Part shown: piece by piece, positions 55,383-64,000 of the stretch
Layout of the letters: every line of letters starts with the position of its first letter
How positions within the stretch are numbered: position 1 is the stretch's first letter
Assembly (NCBI GenBank): GCA_949987565.1
Contig: OX465111.1
Location: 19,576,055-19,640,054, forward strand
DNA from: Luidia sarsii
Lineage: Eukaryota; Echinodermata; Asteroidea; Paxillosida; Luidiidae
Direction: 5' to 3'
DNA length: 64,000 bases
Made by a program: the position numbers and the translations under genes
Notes under the pieces: model-generated
The model's database searches: none
Seen by the model: only the letters and a program-made list of their open reading frames with translations
What the model was told of the DNA's origin: nothing

Positions 55383-55671
55383 CTCGATTCTGTCAAAAAA
55401 GTTTCAGACGACTTCGATGGTTTACACTACTGGTTGCTATGGGGACGCTGCCAAGCTGTGACATGCCGGGCACGTTGATTGGTTGACACCGTGGACGACC
55501 AAAGGCCTTCTAAGAGACGACGGCCTATTGGATATCATTCTCTAACGACAGAGGGCGCTACAATAAACATGGCGACCTCCACATAGTCCGGCACTTTTGA
55601 ACATTTCAAAGCGCAGATATTGGATAAAGAACGCGCTTTCATTTTGTAACAGAAGCTTGATAGTCGTCCGA
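55383..55671. promoter_or_regulatory. Probable bidirectional promoter, AK8 / TTF1-like gene
   Basis: The divergent start codons are 289 bp apart. The stretch is repeat-free and includes GGTTGCTATGGGGACGCTGC, close to the paired half-sites of an X-box (RFX) motif (GTTGCTATGGGGAC), which would suit a ciliary gene such as AK8. The function is inference from layout and motif. Confidence 0.5.
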
Positions 55672-58600
55672 ATGGAGCAGGTATTCTAATTTTCATTTTG
55701 TTTAATAATATAAATAAAACTAGGTTTTTCATGCTGTTTAAAAACGAAATATGAAGTGACTGGCACAAGTGGCAGATTAAACAAAATAATAAAATTAGTA
55801 AAATTTGAAAAAAGGACCCACATCAGCACGTGATGCACTAGCACATAATGCACGTGCTATTTAATAATTAATTTATTGAATATATACACTGCTTTTAATT
55901 AGATGATATATCATATGATACTATTACTAGTAATACTATTAGTTAGTAATTATATTTATCATTCAAAATTACACTCCTTTTCACTTTCAGGCAGAGCATT
56001 CCCAGAAGAAGAAAAAGAAAAAGGAGAAGAGAAAAGAGTCTCAGAAGCAATCTAGCTTGATAAAAGTTGAGCCAGAACTTGAGGTGGCAAACGAAGAGTA
56101 CAATTTCTCCACAGCGGGCGCCAGTGTAATGCAACCAGTTTCAAACGAAAGGAAACGGAAAAAGAAGAAGTCCTACAAGTCCCCTAAAACGGAAGCAGAA
56201 GGGGATGCTGTCTCCTTGGGAGGATCAAGAGTGTTGTGGAACGCCTCCGGCGACTTACATCCACAAACGGACCTCGATCAGGGTTCTGAGCACCGTCTCA
56301 AAAAGAAGAAGAAGAAGAAGCAGAAGAAGAATAGGCAGGAAACAGATGAGGGGCTCCAGTCACCAGAGGTTGAGTCCGTAGAACAACGGACAGGAACATA
56401 TGTCGAGGTGGATCAAAAAGAGGATGCTTCCATTCCCTCAGATTCAATTGCCCACCATCTGAAAGGCACGAAGAAGAAGAAGAAGAAAAAGAAAGACCGA
56501 GTGCCGCTTCCTGATGCGGAGGTTGCAGACCGGGAAGACGAGTCGCCGGTTTCAGAGTCTGCCATGGAGGAGGTCGTTAAACACCGCAAGAAAAGAAAGA
56601 GGAAAGCCAGCGGCAGCCTCGGAGACTTGACGAATGTCGTCGAGCGAGATGCCAGCGAGGCCGCTGAGGAGGAGGTTCAGTTGTTTCCCAGGAAGAGGAA
56701 GAAGAAGAAGAAGGAGGAGAAACGGACAGATGCCTCAGAGGAGATGCTTCTGCCAGAGGCTCGCCCTCGTGAAGGTAGCCGGCACCCCACTAAGATCGGA
56801 GAGGGTGTTCCTTCCTCTCTGTTGACAGAGAGCCCTCATACAGAATCCAAGAAGAAGAAGAGGAAGAGGCAGCTTCAGGAGCAACCTCTTGAGGAGATCA
56901 CTGACGGCGGAGAGGGACGGGGACATTCAGATGCATCCGCACAGCTGGGAGGCGGAGGCGAGCACCGCAAGAAGAGGAAAAGGAAACCTCAAGAGAGCCT
57001 CCCCGATTTGACCGATGAGCGAGACGGAGACGGCGTCCCCGGTTATCCGGACGAGAAGCTCGAGGAGAGGAGGCGGAAAAAGAGGAGGCTGAAGGAGGAC
57101 AGCCGCCGCCAGGGGTCGCCTCGCGAGTTTGCCGAGGTTCGAGTGGCGCCTCAGGATGTGGACGACGGTTACCAGTCTCCTCAGAGGCGCCCGTCAGAGG
57201 CTGCTCCCGCGCAGCGGACGATCAAGAAGATGAAGAAGAGGAAGAGAGATCAAGGCTTAGTTCGCGAAAAAGTCACCAAGAAAGACGAGTCCGGACCCGT
57301 GCGGTCTCCCCAAGAAATGCCCACCGCCGTGGAGACAGTCGAAGCGAAGAAGATGAAAAAGAAGAAGAAAGTCGGAAGCGAGTCCCGAGATGACACGGTC
57401 AAGGACGAGGGTGACGACGGATACCAGTCTTCAGCCCTCGCCTCGAGGGAGACGGCATTTGACGAGAGCCGGCCTCCAAGACGAAAGAAGAAGCACAAAC
57501 GCCAACCCAACGAAGAGGAGAATGACTCCCCGTCACCAAACCGTGGAAACACGGACGGCGGCGAGCAAGATGACCCACCTGATTCCTCGCCGAGCGGCAA
57601 TGGAACGCGGCGAAAGAAATCCAAGAACAAGGCCAAGGAGGAGAGAGTCGACCGCCGGCTGTCGGAGCCAAGAAGCCATCACGATAGCGCCAGTGAGCTT
57701 GACATCGCAGCACACCCCTGGGCTGGTGTTGATGGCTCAAGCCGCAGCGAGAAGAAGAAGAAGAAGAAGAAGAAGAAGAAGAAGAAGAAGAAACAAGCGA
57801 CAGACCAGGACCTTACTGATCGGCAAATGACCCGAGATAACGATGAGGGAGAGGGCACAAGGAAAAAGCCCAAAACAATTGATGGCTCATCAGGCAGTGC
57901 AGACATAATAATCCCAGATACACGCAGTGATAAGAAAGACAAGAAGAAAAAGAAGAAAGCAAAGGGGCAAGTGCCAGTCCGGAAGGAAGCTGAAATTGCG
58001 GAAGGTGAAGAAGTAGATGGTGCCAATAAGCTCCGGCCAGCTATCCTGACACCGAACGAAGAACAGGATGCGCCAAAGAAGAAGAAGAAGAAGAAGAAGA
58101 AGAAGAAGAAGCATTTGAGCGCAGCTGATTCACAGGAGGAATCAGGCGCGGATGCCTCTCCCCCTGTGAGCAGCACTCCTCAAGCGGAGCCGACCTCGGC
58201 CGGGTCCGACCCCGGGGAAGCCGGCTCCGACGGGGACGGCGAGGCCGGCAGGGAGGCGGAGAGCCGCCGGCCGCCGGCCCAATTTGTCCGCCGTCTGGCG
58301 GCCGCCGCCCACCTGCGCCCGCTCAGCCTGGCGGAGAACCCCTGGCTGCGGAGTAGCTGGATCGCCGAGGACGAGGCAGAGTGGGCCAAGGGTCTGCCGT
58401 TCGACATGTACGCCAGCGATTTCCGGGTGGGCAGCCTCGACGTCAGGCCCAGGGAAGGTAAGAGTGAGACCTACCTCCCCCCCCCCATCTCCCGACCCAG
58501 CCAAGTATAACCCAAATAGACGTTCGTCCGACACCTTGATTTTTATTTTTTTTCTTCAAGTTAAGGCGGCCTGACGCTTTGATCCCAGCAGGACCTTTCT

Positions 58601-61600
58601 CAAAGGCATTCTGATAGAAATTAGATAATTTGATTTCGATTGTGCTTACCCTTTAAAAAAATAAATAAATAAAAGACGGTGATATGCAGAGAAGGTGATA
58701 TGCAAAAATGTTGCAAACTGCTTACTGACTAAAATTACCAAAATGTAAATCTTAAAATTTAGTGGGCCTGACGTTTCGATCCTAGCAGGACCTTTCTCAA
58801 AGGCAGAGTGACAAGGACAAAACAGATACATGTACACGGAGGAAGGGGGGGGGGGAAGAGTGAATAGGACTCGGATGAGAGACAAAGGACAAAGAGTGAA
58901 GCTGGTAGGGAGAGATCAAAGGGAAGGGCAAGCGGTGGGGTAGGGATTAGTGAAATAAAAGACAAATCAACCAATCTTTTCCTGTGGAGCTTTCCAAATA
59001 ATCACGTTTTTTTTTACAAAAGCTGCATTAGTATCGGATTTTGAATCGCGATCTAAATAATCACGTTATTTTTTTGTAGCTCAGTGTGAATGGCCCTTAT
59101 TTAAGTTGAGTTACTTAGGACTGCAAGTCTGCAGGACTTTGAATTTCATCTGTGATTTAATAACAGCCGAGTTGTTTTGTCAATCCACTCTCCTCTTCCT
59201 CGCCTCTTCTTCAGGGACCACCTTCAATGGCGGTCGATGGAATGGCCTGGAGGATGCCATACTCAAGGACAACATCAACAAATTCTGCAGAGTAAGTCAT
59301 GGAGCCGCCGTCAAATTCTCCTTTACCTACGTCAAATTCTCCATACATCTTTTTTCAATTTCTTCTTGCTTATCTTGTCACCTGTAAATGTACTTGTACA
59401 CTTTCAGCCCTCCTATGTACCATACTCTAGGCAATCTCACAGCATGGATGGTCTTTTATTTTAGTTTTTGCCACTGTCAAATTCTCCTTTCTTTCTCCAA
59501 AATCTGCTTTTCCTCCTCTGAATTCTCCTTACCGTCTCCGAATTCCCCTTACCGTCTCCGAATTCTCCTTACCGTCTCCGAATTCTCCTTACCGTCTCTG
59601 AATTCTCTTTACCTTCTCCGAATTCTCCTCACCATCTCCGAATTCTCCTCACATTCTCGAAATTCTCCTCACCTTCTTCAATTTCTCCTTACCTTCTCCG
59701 AATTCTCTGAATTCTCCTCAACTTCCCCGAGTTCTCCAAATTCTCCTCACCTTCTCCGAATTCTCCTCACCTTCTCCGAATTCTCCTCACCTTCTCCGAA
59801 TTCTTCTCACCTTCTCCGAATTCTTCTCACCTTCTCCGATTTCTCCTTGCCTTCTCCGAATTCTCCTTAGCTTCTCCGAATTCTCATTCAATTTGACTGT
59901 TTACTAACAGATGGCTCAGTGGGTAATCATTTGACTTTGTCTTTCTAGATTTACAATGTGCCCGATCCCGTGATTGTGACCCTGCCGTCTCTCTACGAGA
60001 ACAACAAGGCAGTTACCAAATTTCTCCAGCAGAGAAAGTACTCCATAAGAGTGTGTAAGTGCAGAGATGTTGCCTTTTTGGGACATGAGTGTTGCTGGAC
60101 GTTAAAATCACTTGGTCGCTGTGGTGATGTTTCTTCTCTCTCTGCACTGGGGGAAAGCTGTCGATGAAGCGTCTTCAGACTTTTCAACCGCATGGCCTCA
60201 ACATCCAGGAGAATGATTAACACCATGCATGCTTTAATTGCTTATACACTGTATTTACTAATAAATCTTTCTTCAGTATGTTTGCGAGATCAAAAACACC
60301 CTCAAAAAATGTATCTATGGCCATAGGTCTACAATCAAAACCGGTAAAATAGACACCCCTCACCCCTGTTGGGTATCACTTCAATCTCCCTGATCATTCG
60401 ATATCAGATATGAGTGTACTGGGCATAGAATCCCGTGGTCACCGTAGTAATGCTGTCCATCTTAGCCATGAGAAAATGTGGATGAAGCGTCTTCGGACTA
60501 TTCAACCACATTGTCTCAACATCCAGGAGGGTAATGACTAACACCATGCAGCTTTCTGATAATCCTTCTTTTGTGTTCACTCCTCCACACTTTGATCTTT
60601 CCTCCTCTTCTCACTAATCCCTACCCTACTCCTTGCCCTTCCCTTTGATCTCACCCTACCAGCTTTACTCTTTGTCCTTTGTTTCTCATCCGTGACCTAT
60701 TCACTCTCTTCCCCCTTCCTTCTTGTACATGTATCTGTTTTGTCCTTGTCTCTCTGCCTTTGAGAAAGGTCCTGCTAGGATCGAAACATCAGGCCCACTA
60801 ATTTTTGAGATTCCTTCTTATGTTTGTTTACTTTGTAAATCATTGACTGTTTATCTCAATTTTTTTTTCCTATCAAGGTGAGGGACTGAAACGCAAGCCG
60901 AACCACGTTTACCTCCGAGCGAGGAAAATCTTTGACAAGCGCAACTACAAGGGAAAGTAAGTAGCACACCTTCATGTAGGCCAGTTGGCAGGGCAGCCAG
61001 GCCAGCTGAGCAGGGCACCTAGGACAGTGGGTAGCCAGGCCAGTAGACAGGGCACCCAGGCCAGTAGACAGGGCAGTCAGGCCAGTTGGCAAGGCACCTA
61101 GGCCAGTTGGCAGGGCACCCCGGCCAGTTAGCAGGGCAGCCAGGCCAGTGGGCAGCCAGGCCAATTGGCAGGGCACCCAGGCCAGTAGGCAGGGCACAGA
61201 CCAGTTTGCAGGGCACCCGGGCCAGTTGACAGGGCAGCCAGGCCAGTTTGCAGGGCACCCAGGCCAGTTGGCAGGGCACCCAGGCCAGTTGACAGGGCAG
61301 CCAGGCCAGTTTGCAGGACACCCAGGCCAGTTGGCAGGGCACCCAGGCCAGTTTGCAGGACACCCAGGCCAGATCGCAGGGCACCCAGGCCAGTTTGCAG
61401 GACACCCAGGCCAGTTTGCAGGACACCCAGGCCAGTTGGCAGGGCACCCAGGCCAGTTGGCAGGGCAGCCAGGCCAGTTAGCAGGGCAGCCAGGCCAGTG
61501 GGCAGGGCACCCAGGCCAGTTTGCAAGACACCCAGGCCAGTTTGCAGGACACCCAGGCCAGTTGGCAGGGCACCCAGGCCAGTTGACAGGGCACCCAGGC

Positions 61601-63129
61601 CAGTTTGCAGGACACCCAGGCCAGTTGGCAGGGCACCTAGGCCATATAGTCCCACTAAAGTGGCCCTTTCCGCAATGATTTGAACCAACTTGTTTTTCTT
61701 TTTTTCTCCCAGGTTCACTGAAGAAGAGATTCGTCTGATGAAAGAGTGCAAGCCTGTCTACGGCAACAAGTACGGTCGTATTGGCCAGCGAGTTGAGAGG
61801 TCCGGTCAGTCTGTGCTAGACTGGTTCCGAGGACTCAAGACTGGCCGGAGTAAGTTGCTTCTGACGTTTATATTGACCCCCCCAAAAAACGATCAAATAA
61901 AAGATGAACACGCCAATACACAGATTAGTAGACGGGGCATTCTGGCTTGAAGAAAAGTCCTGCTATGATCAAAATGTCAGACCCTCAAAATTTAAAAAAA
62001 ATCAACAAATTAAGTGAAGCTCAAAATTTAGTGGGCCTGACGTTTCGATCCTAGCAGGACCTTTCTCAAAGGCTGAGTTTACCAGGACAAAACAGATACA
62101 AGAAGGAAGGTGGTAGAGAGTGAATAGGAATATAGGACGTACGATGACAAACAAAGGACACAGGGGAAAGCTGGTAGGGTGAGATCAAAGGGAAGGGCAG
62201 GAGGAGTGAACACTATAAGAAGGATTATCAGTAAACATGCAAGGTGTTAGTCATTACCCTCCTGGATGTTGAGGCCGTGTGGTTGAATGGTCCCAATACG
62301 CCTTGAATTTTGTCTTTCTTTTATTGGGGGTGGCTCCTGTTGTAGAGTCTGGCAAGTGGTCGGAAAGGGAGAAGAAGCAGCTGTACCATGCCGTGATGAG
62401 CTTCTTGACGGAAGGCGAGCAAGGAGACGTTGTCAAGGACATTCCCTGGCGGGAGGTGCACAAGATGGTGCCCACACGGAACCTAATACAGTGCTGGAGG
62501 CAGTGGTGAGTGATGGGAGATAGGGGTGGGGAGGGTGGAGGGGGGCTGCAGTCAGTTGGGTGGGTGGTGAGAGGGGGAGGAGGGAAGGAGATAAAGAGAG
62601 GAGGGAGAGCGAGAGCGAGGAGGAGGAGGGATGGGGGAAGGAAGAAGAGAGGGAAGAAGAGGAGGGGTGTGGGGATGACTGACTGACTGGCTGGTTGAAT
62701 GGCTGGTTGAATGGCTGGTTGAATGGCTGGTTGGCTGGCTGGATGGATGGATGGATGGATGGCTGGCTGGTTGGCTGGCTGGATGGCTGACTGGTTGGTT
62801 GGCTGGCTGGTTGGCTGGTTGGTTGGCTGGCTGGTTGGCTGGCTGGATGGCTGGCTGGATAGCTGGCTAGCTGGATGGCTGGTTGGTTGGCTGGCTGGCT
62901 GTCTGGCTGGATGGCTTGCTGATTTATTCGCTGGCTGGTTGACTGGCTGGCTGGCTGGATAGCTGGCTGGCTGGATGGCTGGTTGGTTGGCTGGCTGGCT
63001 GTCTGGCTGGATGGCTTGCTGAATTATTCGCTGGCTGGTTGACTGGCTGGCTGGCTGGATGAATGGATGAATGGCTGGATGGATGGCTGGCTGGCTGGCT
63101 GGCTGGCTGGTTGGCTGGCTGGCTGGCTG

Positions 63130-63179
<50 letters not shown>

Positions 63180-63199
63180 TGGCTGGCTGACTGGCTGGT

Positions 63200-63230
<31 letters not shown>

Positions 63231-63231
63231 T

Positions 63232-63296
<65 letters not shown>

Positions 63297-63297
63297 A

Positions 63298-63346
<49 letters not shown>

Positions 63347-63690
63347 TTGGCTGGCTAGCCGGCTGGCTGGCTGGCTGGTTGGCTGGCTGGCTGATAGATG
63401 GCTGCATACCATTCTTTTACAAAGGGGCTCTGGGACAATAGCCAAATCCAAGGCATACGGCTTCACATTGCACACTATTCTATAGAAGCCTTAATCCAAG
63501 CGTCTACAGCCAGTGCCCATATAGCCTTGTGTAAATGCCAGCTGCATCCAATCGTCTCAAACAACATCCTAACGATTTGTGTCCTTCCCCTCCGTTTTTC
63601 TGCTCTCAGGAGATTTTCAGTCTCCTGGAACGTCGGCAACCGCCAAGCCCACAGGTGGAATTGCATGGACTCTATCAAGCTGATTGAAAA
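55672..63690 (+). CDS. TTF1: Transcription termination factor 1-like (RNA polymerase I), 3' end missing
   Basis: TTF1 binds terminator sites in rDNA, stops RNA polymerase I and remodels rDNA chromatin in the nucleolus. Visible exons: 55672-55680, 55991-58457, 59215-59291, 59949-60054, 60878-60956, 61713-61849, 62346-62505, 63610-63690; all GT-AG with consistent phases, about 1038 codons so far and then a GTAACT donor at 63691, so the end lies outside. Exon 1 encodes only MEQ. Exon 2 (822 codons) is a disordered acidic region with at least a dozen Lys/Arg runs, typical nucleolar targeting sequence. Conserved C-terminal motifs are [17 protein letters not shown], a Myb-like repeat FTEEEIRL to GLK (about 914-955) and another [11 protein letters not shown] to NLIQCWRQW (about 961-1012), aligning with the human protein (905 aa). 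Large introns carry minisatellites. The identity rests on the C-terminal half; the N-terminal half is not alignable by eye. Confidence 0.9.
58565..58955 (+). mobile_element. Two R1 copies in TTF1 intron 2
   Basis: A short piece (GGCCTGACGCTTTGATCCCA, 58565-58610) and a long-body copy from 58690 (GTGATATGCAAAAATGTTGC, AAATTTAGTGGGCCTGACG, GGGAGAGATCAAAGGGAAGG). Confidence 0.75.
59470..59890. repeat. 18-bp pyrimidine-rich minisatellite before TTF1 exon 4
   Basis: About twenty units of TCTCCGAATTCTCCTCACCT and variants, ending about 60 bp before the exon 4 acceptor. Confidence 0.92.
60420..60815 (-). mobile_element. R1 element, extended long-body form (minus)
   Basis: Reversed: distal part with GAAGCGTCTTCGGACTATTC and CTCAACATCCAGGAGGGTAA, the body CACTAATCCCTACCCTACTC, then the core GAGAAAGGTCCTGCTAGG and GGCCCACTAATTTTTGAG. 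The same distal part is at 60150-60240 and 62195-62290, so the full R1 unit exceeds 300 bp. Confidence 0.7.
60975..61645. repeat. 21-bp minisatellite before TTF1 exon 6
   Basis: About 31 units of GGCACCCAGGCCAGTTGGCA plus G, starting about 20 bp after the exon 5 donor and ending about 65 bp before the exon 6 acceptor; it fills nearly the whole intron. Open frames on both strands follow from the 21-bp period. Confidence 0.93.
62020..62300 (+). mobile_element. R1 element, extended long-body form
   Basis: AAAATTTAGTGGGCCTGACG core, body CAGGACAAAACAGATACAAG, GGGTGAGATCAAAGGGAAGG, and distal part GTTAGTCATTACCCTCCTGG, ATGTTGAGGCCGTGTGGTTG. It ends about 45 bp before TTF1 exon 7. Confidence 0.75.
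62675..63395. repeat. (GGCT)n / (GGTT)n tetramer array
   Basis: About 720 bp of GGCTGGCTGGTT/GGAT tetramers in TTF1 intron 7, with a segment of about 130 bp (TGGATAGCTGGCT.. to ..ATTCGCTGGC) duplicated at 62850-62940 and 62960-63040. Trp-Leu-Ala-Gly and Ser-Gln-Pro-Ala frames on the two strands are artefacts. Confidence 0.92.
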
Positions 63691-64000
63691 GTAACTATCT
63701 TTATCTTTTTGTCCGTTTCTTCGTCTTCGTCTTCTTCTTCTTTTTCTTCTTTTTCTCATTATTTGCCAGCGGGCAACTGCTTACCGTCATAATATTTCAA
63801 TTTTTTTTTTTTTATGAAATTCATAATTATTCTAAACAAGTAATGATCATGAGTTTCTTGAAATTAAATTAATTTGATTATTGATTTCCATTTTAACAAA
63901 ACCCTTAAAATGGTGGTTTTCTGGCATTTTTATGATTTTGAAAAAAAGAAAAATTAAGAACAATGAAATTAAATTTACAATTTCTCGTTTTAATCTTTGG
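63691..64000 (+). other. Start of TTF1 intron 8, nothing recognised
   Basis: T-rich and AT-rich DNA after the exon 8 donor; no further exon, so the TTF1-like gene continues beyond the window. Confidence 0.6.

Noticed and set aside
58458..58510. C-terminal extension of the lysine-rich frame past 58457
   Set aside because: A GTAAGA donor at 58458 joins in phase to exon 3, which continues the TTF1 homology; the read-through ends in intronic sequence.
61019..61751. Gly-Ala-Leu-Pro-Thr-Gly-Leu and Gly-Gln repeat frames
   Set aside because: They follow from the 21-bp period of the TTF1 intron 5 minisatellite.
62723..63485. Trp-Leu-Ala-Gly and Ser-Gln-Pro-Ala frames
   Set aside because: Tetramer array in TTF1 intron 7; every frame is open.

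Overview
The window reads as nuclear DNA of a marine invertebrate deuterostome. An echinoderm is my first guess and a cephalochordate the alternative; this is inference. All protein genes have GT-AG introns, their products resemble human proteins closely, and introns and intergenic DNA are packed with tRNA-derived SINEs, palindromic elements, minisatellites and TACATGTA-type words. I see no bacterial operon, CRISPR array or virus.

Five protein genes can be assembled exon by exon. (1) NELFE (minus, 3009-9495, 8 exons, 285 aa), RNA-binding subunit of negative elongation factor. (2) A small unrecognised one-exon gene (plus, 9867-10055, 62 aa, one membrane segment), head-to-head with NELFE across 371 bp. 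(3) NCS1/frequenin (plus, 10928-39796, 7 exons, 190 aa), a neuronal calcium sensor. (4) AK8 (minus, 45688-55382, 10 exons, 483 aa), a double-domain adenylate kinase. (5) A TTF1-like RNA polymerase I terminator (plus, 55672-63690, 8 exons visible, 3' end outside the window), head-to-head with AK8 across 289 bp. The frames of NELFE, NCS1 and AK8 close exactly over every splice junction and end at a stop.

Layout: 1-3008 holds a TIR element, a palindrome and an AT-rich satellite; 3009-10081 is NELFE plus the small gene; 10082-39796 is NCS1, mostly repeat-filled intron; 39797-45687 is intergenic, with SINE-head tandem arrays and an 85-bp satellite; 45688-63690 is the AK8/TTF1 pair; 63691-64000 is intron.

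The genes do not form one pathway. Their linkage is the notable biology: human NCS1, AK8 and TTF1 are all on 9q34 and NELFE is in MHC class III on 6p21, two members of the MHC paralogon, so this window looks like a piece of the undivided proto-MHC region. The most novel-looking material is the mobile DNA: a hairpin-ended element family with 13-15 bp target duplications, TIR elements with CCGG target duplications (one carrying telomere-like repeats and inserted in a SINE), a MITE family with 9-bp duplications, and a TIR family whose ATTT target always has the same orientation relative to the element.
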